DNA of 47,020 nt from a virus, in IMG/VR virus record IMGVR_UViG_3300049046_000147, positions 1 to 47,020 of that record. One strand, given 5' to 3'. The position numbers and the translations under genes are program-made. The notes beneath the pieces were generated by a model. It saw only the letters and a program-made list of their open reading frames with translations, was not told where the DNA came from and ran no database searches. This document shows, in pieces, positions 30,103 to 38,430 of the stretch; the stretch's first letter is position 1, and each line of letters opens with the position of its first letter.

Positions 30103-30941
30103 AAAAAAATGATGTCACAATTGTAATTCCTCATTTAAGTACTCCTCTTGCAGACAATGCCTTGAAAGAATGTTTGCTTTCTTTACGAGAGTCAGGGTTT
30201 CCTGTAGAGAACATCATAATTGCGTACAACGGTGTGTTTGGAGGTTTTGGAGAGGTAGACATTCCAGTAGTGTGGGTAGAGCGTCAGGGTCAATGTGGAG
30301 CAGTAAATGCAGCCATTGCTACTGTCACAACCTCTTGGGTCATGGTTTCTAACAACGACATGATCTTTCCTCCAGATTGGTTTGAGCGACTAACCGGAGC
30401 ATATAGTAGTTGGGCTTTTTCTTTTGATGAGCCATGTACCATTTCTCCTCAACTTATCGAGCCTAACGATGGCGCAGTAACCTTTAAGAAGTACTTTTGT
30501 GGCGGCGCTGATGGTGATTTTGATAAAAAGAGATTTTTAACCTATGCACAAGGTCATAAGGGCGAGGGTCTTCGTAGTGGCTTTAATTTGCCCTTTTTAA
30601 TTAAAAAAGAAGTCTGGGATTTAGTTGGTGGTTATGATGTTAATTACGATCCTTGGGGCTCTAATTCGGATAGCGACCTGGAATATAAACTGAAACTAGC
30701 TGGTGTAAAAATGCTCCAGCAAACAGGCTGTCCTGTGTATCATTTTTCACAAACCAGTGGAACCTTCCATCCAAGCAAGGGAAGCTATTGGAGCAAGAAT
30801 TGGGATTACTTTATTGAGAAGTGGGGATTTCCTCGCACTGATGATGGTATTTGGGAAGCAACCTTTGAAATCCCAACTGTCAACATGGGAAGAGTCTTTA
30901 CGCCCTGGTGGGAGGGTTTCTACTCGAGGAAGACAAGCTAA
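30096..30941 (+). CDS. Glycosyltransferase, GT2
   Basis: 281 residues: VTIVIPHLSTPLADNALKEC, IIIAYNGVFGG, then NNDMIFPPDWFERL (metal motif NDM in place of DxD). A later GGYDVNYDPWGSNSDSDLEY gives the ED-type catalytic region. Inverting GT2 fold; third of its kind in the operon. Confidence 0.75.
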   Translation: MLEKNDVTIVIPHLSTPLADNALKECLLSLRESGFPVENIIIAYNGVFGGFGEVDIPVVWVERQGQCGAVNAAIATVTTSWVMVSNNDMIFPPDWFERLTGAYSSWAFSFDEPCTISPQLIEPNDGAVTFKKYFCGGADGDFDKKRFLTYAQGHKGEGLRSGFNLPFLIKKEVWDLVGGYDVNYDPWGSNSDSDLEYKLKLAGVKMLQQTGCPVYHFSQTSGTFHPSKGSYWSKNWDYFIEKWGFPRTDDGIWEATFEIPTVNMGRVFTPWWEGFYSRKTS

Positions 30942-30942
30942 A

Positions 30943-31908
30943 ATGCCTCATAATCGGCTCACAATTAATTTCATAGGTTCATTTACCACTGGATATGTTG
31001 GTGAAGTTGCCGACGAAGTGCATTTGGCACGAGAACTAGAAGAATTGGGTCATGTCGTCAATAGAGTACCTCGTGATCAATGGCATGGGTATGTAAATGG
31101 AGATGTCCCGCAAGCTGATTGGGTGCTTCCTAAAGTTGCTGATATTAATATCGTATGCAAGTGGCATCACTTCAATGATGCTAAATACTTTGACAGGTTA
31201 CGAGAACACTCTGAGGCAAAGGTATTGTATTGGGTGTGGGATCACATGGATTATAACGAAGACGGCTTCCACTATATTATGAGTAAGGCCGCAGACCTTC
31301 TATTAACCAATGATGGTTTTGGAAGAGTGCCTTCTGAAATTAAGTGGCAGTACTTCCCCTTTGATGTGGCCGATAGCTATATTCCCACTTTTACAGGCAC
31401 GAAAAATAATGACGTAGTCTTCTTTGGTACTAAACTTGGACAAGGCGACAGAGTTGAGTGGCTTACATATTTGAACAAACACCATCCTGTAAAGATATTC
31501 AGTTGGAACTATAAAGAATGGCAAGATCTGGGATTTGAAGCACATCCAGCAGTATACGGAGAAAGATTTAACGACGAAGTTTCTCAAGCTAAGATAGTTA
31601 TGGGATTTAATGTCAATGATCATACTTGGGGTTACTGGAGCAATAGGGTTGGAAAAGTGCTTCTAGCTGGTGGGTTCTTATTACAGCGCTATGTGCCAGG
31701 TATGGAGCTGTTTTTGCGCGACGGCGTTGATTATTTTTCAAGCAAACATGAAATGGTTAGTCAAGTAACGCACTATCTCCACCATCCTCTTACAGCAGCT
31801 ATGGTAGCAAGAAGAGGACACAGAATTGCTCAAGAGCGTTTTTCTAGCAAAGCGCGCATAATAGATTTAAATATATTAATCGACAGATTTTTGAACGGAG
31901 GCATCTAA
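30943..31908 (+). CDS. Glycosyltransferase, GT-B / CgeB-like
   Basis: 321 residues from the ATG at 30943. The C-terminal WGYWSNRVGKVLLAGGFLLQ, then MELFLRDGVDYFSSKHEM, is the CgeB/Glyco_trans_1_2 donor-site pattern. The N-terminal half is a Rossmann-like acceptor domain with HLARELEELGHVVNRVPRD. Overlaps the next gene by TAATG. Confidence 0.75.
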   Translation: MPHNRLTINFIGSFTTGYVGEVADEVHLARELEELGHVVNRVPRDQWHGYVNGDVPQADWVLPKVADINIVCKWHHFNDAKYFDRLREHSEAKVLYWVWDHMDYNEDGFHYIMSKAADLLLTNDGFGRVPSEIKWQYFPFDVADSYIPTFTGTKNNDVVFFGTKLGQGDRVEWLTYLNKHHPVKIFSWNYKEWQDLGFEAHPAVYGERFNDEVSQAKIVMGFNVNDHTWGYWSNRVGKVLLAGGFLLQRYVPGMELFLRDGVDYFSSKHEMVSQVTHYLHHPLTAAMVARRGHRIAQERFSSKARIIDLNILIDRFLNGGI

Positions 31909-32510
31909 TGGCGGGACACTTTGGCGCAAACCCTTATGGAACTTGGGGAAGAGATGCAAACGCACCTCATGTTTCCCGATACTTTTTAGCTCGTGGCTGG
32001 GTTATGCCAGGAGAAACAGTGCTTGATGCGGCTTGCGCTACTGGTTATGGTTCCTACCTCCTGTCACAAGTTGCTGAGAAAGTAATTGGTTATGAAGTTG
32101 ATGAGGGGTGTATTCAAGATGCTAAGAATATTTGGGGAGTAAAAGCTCCAAACATTAACTATGAAGTTCACGATTTAGACACTTGTGAATTGCCTGACGC
32201 AGATGTGTTGGTGAGCATTGAAACAATTGAGCATCTTAATGATATGCACCACTTCATGGATCAGGCTACTAAGCATATTAGCCGATTAGTTATTCTAAGC
32301 GTTCCTATTGGTGGTACTTCTTATGCTTATGTAAATGATACTCCTGGTCCAGCTACAGAGAAAAATGATTTTGGTACAGGTAATGACATGGACAAGTTGT
32401 GGTTTGAAAGAGGTTGGGAAAAGATGAGCGATTTCCAATATGGCTACAGCTATTTCGCCGTGTATTACAAGAAAGACTTGAAGGATTATGAAGATAGCCA
32501 TCGCAGATAA
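31908..32510 (+). CDS. SAM-dependent methyltransferase
   Basis: 200 residues, motif I TVLDAACATGYGSYLLSQVA, acidic VIGYEVDEGC, and motif IV-like DADVLVSIETIEHLND. Methyltransf_11/23-like. Third methyltransferase of the operon. Ribosome-binding site CGGAGGCATCTA. Confidence 0.75.
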   Translation: MAGHFGANPYGTWGRDANAPHVSRYFLARGWVMPGETVLDAACATGYGSYLLSQVAEKVIGYEVDEGCIQDAKNIWGVKAPNINYEVHDLDTCELPDADVLVSIETIEHLNDMHHFMDQATKHISRLVILSVPIGGTSYAYVNDTPGPATEKNDFGTGNDMDKLWFERGWEKMSDFQYGYSYFAVYYKKDLKDYEDSHRR

Positions 32511-33423
32511 CCAGCAGCTTAAATTCATTGGCGATCTCAAAAAGCATTGGGAATCTAAAGGCCATGAGGTTAAGTATGAGATGGGAGCCTCAGAGATTTT
32601 ATTCGAGTGGGCTGATCTCTATTTTGTGGATGGCTGGGAAAACAACATTCATTATTTATATAACTGGTACAAGGAACATCCAGAAGCTAAGAAGCCTAAA
32701 GTCGCCTGTCGCGCTATTGATTGGGAGGTCTGGCAGGGTCTAGCTCGTGACCAGGACATTATTGATTGGGTAGATTATCAGTTTGCCATCGCTCCACACA
32801 TTGCTCGGAAACTTCAATCTGAGAACAGATGGGATAGACTTGAGGTAATTAAATGCGGCATAGATACTCAAAAATTTACATTCAGAAAAGATGGCAATAG
32901 TTTTGGTTACAATGTTTTAATTCCTTGCAATGAAATTGACTGGCACTTAAAGAATGTATCAGAAGGTATCAAGATATTTGCCATGCTCTGTGATTTAAAG
33001 CCCTGGGGCAATTGGAAGCTGACAATTAAAGGCAAGTGGACAGGTATGTATGGATACATGAAAGTGTTTCATCTCGACCTTATTGAAAAACTTGGTATCA
33101 AAGATAGAGTTACCATTATTGAGGAACACGTTCCAGACTATAATGAATTCTTGGAACAATTTAATTATTGCTTAGTTCCTTCTTATAAGGAAGCGTACTC
33201 GTATGTAGTTGGTGAGTGTGCAGCAAAAGGAATTAGACCAGTTATCAATCATTGGTTGGGTGCAGAAGAGCTATGGAATCCTGACTGGATTTACCAGACT
33301 CCCAATATAGCAATCAATCATTTTAATGTTAATTTTTCTGCAAAAAAGAACAGGGAGTGGGTAATCAAGAACAGTAATTTTAAAGATATGGCTGAGAAGT
33401 ATGACAAGATCTTGGGAACGTAA
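32488..33423 (+). CDS. Glycosyltransferase, GT4-like
   Basis: 311 residues. The C-terminal domain shows IKDRVTIIEEHVPDYNEFLE and the E-x7-E donor motif in PSYKEAYSYVVGECAAKG. The N-terminal domain is short, so this is a compact GT-B. Overlaps the methyltransferase by 23 bp. Confidence 0.75.
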   Translation: MKIAIADNQQLKFIGDLKKHWESKGHEVKYEMGASEILFEWADLYFVDGWENNIHYLYNWYKEHPEAKKPKVACRAIDWEVWQGLARDQDIIDWVDYQFAIAPHIARKLQSENRWDRLEVIKCGIDTQKFTFRKDGNSFGYNVLIPCNEIDWHLKNVSEGIKIFAMLCDLKPWGNWKLTIKGKWTGMYGYMKVFHLDLIEKLGIKDRVTIIEEHVPDYNEFLEQFNYCLVPSYKEAYSYVVGECAAKGIRPVINHWLGAEELWNPDWIYQTPNIAINHFNVNFSAKKNREWVIKNSNFKDMAEKYDKILGT

Positions 33424-33424
33424 A

Positions 33425-34147
33425 ATGAGAATACTGGTTACAGGACATCTGGGATTTATAGGCTCTCATGTTTTTTGGGAGCTACGAGAAGCTGGTCATC
33501 ATGTCAGAGGAATAGATAAAAAGGACGAAAAATCTTTAAACAATATCCACGACGAGTACGATGCGGTTGTCCACTGCGCTGCCAATCTATTTGACAATTT
33601 TGATGAAAACTATGAATTCACCAAGCTTCTTATAACTAAGCATTCTAAGTCTCGATTTATTTTTACTTCAAGTGCTGCTGTGTATGGAAATGCCAATAAC
33701 GCTAGTGAAGACGATACCCCCAATCCATTTGGTGAGTATGGAGAGATTAAGCTTTTAGAAGAAAAATTTATTGAACATTTTTGTGAGAATCATGTCATAT
33801 TCAGACTCGGCAATGTTTGTGGTTATAACTCCGATCATGGCATTTACTCAAAACTTATTAATGGCTCTCAGGTTTTGAACAATCGAGGCGAGGCCATTCG
33901 AGACTTTGTTCATGTTGAAGATGTAGTTTGGGCTATTAGAGATGCTATTGAGCTTCCTGGTCGATGGAATGGCATTTACAACATAGCAACTGGAAAAGGA
34001 ACCAAGATCATCAACTTATTTAAACATCTTAATCCTGGGAAGAGTCCCTTGTTTGACCAAACTGTATTACACGAAATAGACGTATCAATACTCAATATCG
34101 AGAAAGCGAGGAAGAATGGCTATGGACCACGTGATATTCGATCTTGA
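33425..34147 (+). CDS. NAD-dependent sugar epimerase/dehydratase, extended SDR
   Basis: 240 residues from the ATG at 33425. NAD-binding TGHLGFIGS, SSAAVYG with the catalytic Ser region, and YGEIK as the YxxxK catalytic pair are present. GalE/RmlB-type members change sugar stereochemistry on a nucleotide sugar. It is shorter than the usual 300-340 residues, lacking part of the C-terminal substrate domain. Confidence 0.8.
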   Translation: MRILVTGHLGFIGSHVFWELREAGHHVRGIDKKDEKSLNNIHDEYDAVVHCAANLFDNFDENYEFTKLLITKHSKSRFIFTSSAAVYGNANNASEDDTPNPFGEYGEIKLLEEKFIEHFCENHVIFRLGNVCGYNSDHGIYSKLINGSQVLNNRGEAIRDFVHVEDVVWAIRDAIELPGRWNGIYNIATGKGTKIINLFKHLNPGKSPLFDQTVLHEIDVSILNIEKARKNGYGPRDIRS

Positions 34148-34718
34148 CGACTTTGCACAGCAACCAGATAGAAATTGTCTTGATGCGCTAATTCCGCTTA
34201 AAGAGAAGTTCCCCAATCTTAAAGTGACATTATTTGCTATCCCTTTTTATGAGAACAAAGATCAATCTGATTTCTTTCACCAGGTAATAAAAGATCATGG
34301 CGACTGGATTGAACTTGGCATACATGGTTGGGATCACCGCTCGAATTTTGAGTGTATGGAATGGACATATAAAGAAGCCAATCAAAAGATTACAGATGCC
34401 TGGAATATGGGTTGTTTTACGAAAGTATTTAAAGCTCCAGGCTGGCAGATAAGTAGAGATACTTATTCAGTCTGTAAAAATGCTGGGTTTGTAGTGGCTG
34501 ATCATAAAGAATCAGTCTATACCGAACCAGGAGTATTGAATAAAGATCGCAGACCTAAACATTTGCGCGTATATGAGATAGATCATCCCTGGATGGTTCA
34601 TGGTCATACCTGGAATTGTGTTGGCAATGGTATTTATGAATTAGTAGAAAAATGGGAAAAGGAAGGCTATCCCTGGGATGAGAACACTCAGTTCCACTCA
34701 ATACTAGAAATAGCATGA
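34116..34718 (+). CDS. Polysaccharide deacetylase-like protein
   Basis: 200 residues. The NodB-like metal motif is visible as DLDDF near the N-terminus (D-D pair), IHGWDH (H-x3-H) and FKAPGW. These enzymes remove N- or O-acetyl groups from sugars. The N-terminus overlaps the epimerase end; a start at 34122 is also possible. Function in glycan tailoring is inferred. Confidence 0.7.
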   Translation: MAMDHVIFDLDDFAQQPDRNCLDALIPLKEKFPNLKVTLFAIPFYENKDQSDFFHQVIKDHGDWIELGIHGWDHRSNFECMEWTYKEANQKITDAWNMGCFTKVFKAPGWQISRDTYSVCKNAGFVVADHKESVYTEPGVLNKDRRPKHLRVYEIDHPWMVHGHTWNCVGNGIYELVEKWEKEGYPWDENTQFHSILEIA

Positions 34719-35638
34719 TAAAAAACGTCTTTATCTACAACCCTATTCGACCCGACTATATACACCGCTGCTTAGAAACGCTTTATAAGTACACTGATAT
34801 GAGCCAAAATCGGGTGATTGTGGTGGATCAAACACTTGATGGCTTGCAATTAGATATGACGAAAGTTCACCTCGTACTTCGTCCACACCGCAATCTAGGA
34901 TTTAGTAAGTCTATGAATGAAGCTATCATTCACGCCTTATATTGGGGAGCAGAATATATTACTTGTGCTAACGACGATATTGAGTATATGAATGGCGGCT
35001 GGTGGCAAGGAATTCTTGATACGTTTGAACAATATGGAGAAAAAGTTCTAGCGGTTAATCCAGAATCTCCACGTACTCCGCTATGGGGCTATGGTCGACC
35101 ACATGGCGAATATATCGACATTATTGGTTACAAGAAAGAGTTTTCTCAAGAAGACTATGATTATCTTCTAAAAGGAGATTTCTCAGATATTGATACAAGA
35201 GGCGTTCTTAATTCTCCAGTTGCCTTACCCGCTACTTTTCCTAGAAGTAAGAGTGGGGTGACTGATGCTATTGCAACTTGGCACACTACCTTCAAAGCTG
35301 AGTTTTTTGAGAAGATTGGATTGTTTGAAGAGCGATACTATCCAGGCGGCGGAGAAGATTATGATATTAATGCTCGAGCGTATAGAGATGGTTACAGGAT
35401 GCTTGGGGCTACTAAGTCCTGGGTGTGGCATTGGTGGGGCTCCTCTAAAGACAACCAGGGACAACTTGGTCAAAGCCTCCCTATCATAGATGAATTACGC
35501 TGGTTAGATGTAAGTTCAATTTGGCCTCCAGAGAGAAACAATGGCCAGTCTATGGACCCCTGGGGAAAATGGACTGATGATAAGGGTGGGAAGCATCCCA
35601 TGTATCGTGATCCTAAAATCGGTATAATTGATATTTAG
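34715..35638 (+). CDS. Glycosyltransferase, GT2
   Basis: 307 residues: the GT-A start KNVFIYNPIRPDYIHRCLET, the metal motif CANDDIEYM, a late YPGGGEDYDINARAYRDG with its ED pair, and a Trp-rich C-terminus. Last gene of the operon. A strong hairpin follows (35647-35696). Confidence 0.75.
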   Translation: MIKNVFIYNPIRPDYIHRCLETLYKYTDMSQNRVIVVDQTLDGLQLDMTKVHLVLRPHRNLGFSKSMNEAIIHALYWGAEYITCANDDIEYMNGGWWQGILDTFEQYGEKVLAVNPESPRTPLWGYGRPHGEYIDIIGYKKEFSQEDYDYLLKGDFSDIDTRGVLNSPVALPATFPRSKSGVTDAIATWHTTFKAEFFEKIGLFEERYYPGGGEDYDINARAYRDGYRMLGATKSWVWHWWGSSKDNQGQLGQSLPIIDELRWLDVSSIWPPERNNGQSMDPWGKWTDDKGGKHPMYRDPKIGIIDI

Positions 35639-35646
35639 AACCTCTT

Positions 35647-35696
35647 GTGGAGCAGAGCAGCTTTCACTCATGAAGGTTTCCTTTACTCTGCTCCAC
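35647..35696 (+). terminator. Strong hairpin at the end of the glycan operon
   Basis: GTGGAGCAGAG (35647-35657) pairs perfectly over 11 bp with CTCTGCTCCAC (35686-35696), loop 28 nt, followed 6 nt later by a short TTTT. Placed just after the last glycan gene and before the first large Thr/Ser gene; terminator or mRNA 3' stabiliser. Confidence 0.55.
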
Positions 35697-35738
35697 TGGA
35701 TGTTTTAGTTACCTAGTTAGCCATGCTATGCTTACTGT

Positions 35739-36665
35739 ATGGCAATAGATTTAAACGATAAATCTGGAAATAGTAATACCCTCACTAATTCAGGCGCAGC
35801 AGAAGTAACAGCTTCCCTACCTTTTGCTGCCTCGACCATTGCAGCAGACTTTGAAGCAGCTGACCCTGATTACATGGAGGCGAGCGATTCCACTTCTTTG
35901 TCAATTACAGGAGATGTTACTATTGAATTTTGGGTCAAATTTGAGAGCACTCCTTCTTCTGGCAATGCAGTTGACATAGTTTCAAAATCTACCACGACTG
36001 GTGATCAGCGCTCATACCGTGTAGGTTTGATTAATAATGCCGGAACACTACAGCTCTTTTTTGCATACTCTACTGATGGCACATTCCAGGCCGGAAACGA
36101 CGTTCGCAAGAATTGGAGCCCATCAACAGCTACCTGGTATCACGTCGCTATAGTCTTTGATGCCTCAGTACCAGATGTTACTTATTATGTTGATACAGTC
36201 GCTCAAGGCAGCCCTGTTAGCGGGAGTGGAACCTCTTTATTTAATAGCAGCTCAGCGTTGCGACTTGGAAACAACCCAGAGGGAGGGGCAGCTCTTGACG
36301 GCGTATTAGATGAGGTGCGCGTTTGGAATACAGAAAGAACTAGTACTCAAATCGCCGACAATTATAATTTAGAACTAGCTGGAAACGAAACAGGCTTGGT
36401 TGCTTATTGGCCATTCGAGGCAACAATAGCTACCACTACCTCTACCTCTTCTTCAACGACTACTACAAGTACCAGCACTTCTACAAGTAGCACGACTTCT
36501 ACTTCTTCAAGCACAACGACTACTAGTACGTCTACCACCACTACAAGCACCTCAATAACTACAACTTCTACAAGTATTACGACTACCTCAACCACTGATG
36601 CTCTGGTATTTACTGTAGAAGCAGCTGAACAATATGGGTTTCAAGTAGACATACCGACTTACTAA
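35739..36665 (+). CDS. LamG-like virion protein with Thr/Ser tract
   Basis: 308 residues. Residues ~1-228 form a concanavalin/LamG-type beta-sandwich (EFWVKFES, SYRVGLINNAGTLQLFFAYS, TATWYHVAIVFDAS, LDGVLDEVRVWNTERTSTQI), a fold that often binds sugars. Residues ~232-287 are Thr/Ser. The last ~21 residues (ALVFTVEAAEQYGFQVDIPT) match the ends of the next two proteins. Tandem paralogue of the next gene. Likely on the virion surface. Confidence 0.75.
   Translation: MAIDLNDKSGNSNTLTNSGAAEVTASLPFAASTIAADFEAADPDYMEASDSTSLSITGDVTIEFWVKFESTPSSGNAVDIVSKSTTTGDQRSYRVGLINNAGTLQLFFAYSTDGTFQAGNDVRKNWSPSTATWYHVAIVFDASVPDVTYYVDTVAQGSPVSGSGTSLFNSSSALRLGNNPEGGAALDGVLDEVRVWNTERTSTQIADNYNLELAGNETGLVAYWPFEATIATTTSTSSSTTTTSTSTSTSSTTSTSSSTTTTSTSTTTTSTSITTTSTSITTTSTTDALVFTVEAAEQYGFQVDIPTY
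36432..36599 (+). repeat. Thr/Ser-coding tract (3)
   Basis: About 56 codons of Thr/Ser with two isolated Ile, in the 35739 protein. Confidence 0.85.
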
Positions 36666-36666
36666 T

Positions 36667-38430
36667 ATGGCAATAGATTTAAACGACAAATCGGGAAACG
36701 GAAATACACTTACCAACAATGGTGCTGCTGAAGTAACAACTTCGTTGGCTTTTGCAGCAACCACCATCGCTGCTGATTTTGAAGCCTCTGAAGGCGATGA
36801 CATGACCGCAGCAGACTCAACGTCGCTTTCCATAACTGGAGATATGACGGTAGAGTTTTGGGTCAAGTTTGAAAGTCTTCCAACCACTGACAATGCTGCT
36901 GAAATCATCAATAAGTATTCTCATACTCCAGCCAATAGAAGATCATATCGTATTGGTTTAATCAATAACGGCGGAACGCTACAGCTTTTCTTCAACTACT
37001 CAACTACTGGAGACAACTATCAGGCTGCTAATGACGTTCGACAAGCATGGACTCCGAGCACCGCTACCTGGTATCACGTCGCTATAGTTTTTGATGCTTC
37101 TGTTCCTGATATGACGTTTTATGTCAATGGATCAAGCATTGGCACTGTTTCTAGCAACACTGGTACTTCAATTGCTAACACCGACCAGGGGCTAACAATT
37201 GGTGATTATCCTACTGGATCTACTGCCTTAGATGGTGTTTTAGATGAGGTACGCATCTGGAATACAGAAAGAACGGCTACAGAAATTGCCAACAACTACA
37301 ATGTCGAATTGAGTGGTGGGGAAACAGGGCTAATGGCCTACTATCCATTCGAGGCAACCATTGCAACTACCACTAGTACGTCTTCATCTACTTCAACTAC
37401 CACGACCTCTACTAGCTCCTCAACCACAACGACAAGTACATCCAGCTCAACGACAACAACCTCTACAAGCTCGAGCACAACAACTTCGACCACAACAACT
37501 TCAACTTCTACAAGTAGTACAACCAGTATCTCTACCTCAACCACGACTACAAGCACTAGTTCTAGTACCTCGACAACAACTACCTCTACATCATCCAGTA
37601 CGACAACCACCAGCACTTCGTCATCCACTACGACCACCAGTACATCGACTTCGACCACAACGACTTCGACTTCAAGCTCTACTTCAACTAGTACAACCAC
37701 GACATCGACTAGCTCTAGCACTTCTACTTCTTCAAGCACAACTACGACTAGTACATCTACCTCGACCACAACGACTTCAACGAGTACATCTAGTAGTACA
37801 ACTACCACCTCAACAAGTTCGAGCACGACTATCTCAACGAGCACAAGTACCACTCAAAGTGTTACGACCAGTACTTCCACTTCATCTACAACGAGTTCGT
37901 CTACCTCAACAACTACCACCTCGACAAGTACGAGCACAACGACTACTAGCACCTCATCTTCCACAACCATCTCTACAAGTAGTAGTACGACTACTACTTC
38001 AACCAGCACTTCCAGCAGTACTTCTAGTTCAACAACAACTACGTCAACCAGCACAAGCACGACGATTACAACATCCACGAGTACGACAACTACATCTACT
38101 TCATCAAGTACCACAACCAGCACCACCACAACTAGCACTTCAACTAGTACAACCACCACTTCAACTTCTTCAAGCACAAGTAGTAGTACGACTACTACCT
38201 CCACAAGCTCGAGCACCTCTAGCTCTACCACCACCACGTCAACCAGCTCTAGTACAACTAGCTCTACGTCGAGTAGTACCTCAATTACATTTTCTACAAC
38301 CACCAGTACTTCGACCACAACTACCAGCACATCTAGTTCTACAACCACTTCAACAACCACAACGATTGGCATGGCGTTTATAGTAGAGACAGCAGATATG
38401 TATTTTGAGATTGAGCACCCAGGCGAATAA
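36667..38430 (+). CDS. LamG-like virion protein with ~330-residue Thr/Ser tract
   Basis: 587 residues: LamG-type domain at ~1-230, near-identical in plan to the preceding protein (MAIDLNDKSGNGNTLTNNGA; ATWYHVAIVFDASVP is identical in both). Residues ~233-566 are almost only Thr and Ser, with rare Ile/Val/Gln. The C-terminal ~20 residues (GMAFIVETADMYFEIEHPG) are a cap shared with the neighbours. The tract would be extended and is an ideal O-glycan acceptor. Confidence 0.75.
   Translation: MAIDLNDKSGNGNTLTNNGAAEVTTSLAFAATTIAADFEASEGDDMTAADSTSLSITGDMTVEFWVKFESLPTTDNAAEIINKYSHTPANRRSYRIGLINNGGTLQLFFNYSTTGDNYQAANDVRQAWTPSTATWYHVAIVFDASVPDMTFYVNGSSIGTVSSNTGTSIANTDQGLTIGDYPTGSTALDGVLDEVRIWNTERTATEIANNYNVELSGGETGLMAYYPFEATIATTTSTSSSTSTTTTSTSSSTTTTSTSSSTTTTSTSSSTTTSTTTTSTSTSSTTSISTSTTTTSTSSSTSTTTTSTSSSTTTTSTSSSTTTTSTSTSTTTTSTSSSTSTSTTTTSTSSSTSTSSSTTTTSTSTSTTTTSTSTSSSTTTTSTSSSTTISTSTSTTQSVTTSTSTSSTTSSSTSTTTTSTSTSTTTTSTSSSTTISTSSSTTTTSTSTSSSTSSSTTTTSTSTSTTITTSTSTTTTSTSSSTTTSTTTTSTSTSTTTTSTSSSTSSSTTTTSTSSSTSSSTTTTSTSSSTTSSTSSSTSITFSTTTSTSTTTTSTSSSTTTSTTTTIGMAFIVETADMYFEIEHPGE
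37363..38367 (+). repeat. Thr/Ser-coding tract (4), ~1 kb
   Basis: About 335 codons with over 97% Thr/Ser. All four Thr codons and both Ser codon boxes (TCN and AGY) occur, so it is not a simple DNA repeat. The reverse strand gives long artificial open frames rich in Val/Glu/Leu. Confidence 0.9.

Noticed and set aside
37361-38383. Plus-strand Gln/Leu/Pro/Arg-rich open frame
   Set aside because: It is the shifted frame of the Thr/Ser tract, with low-complexity composition expected from the codon pattern.
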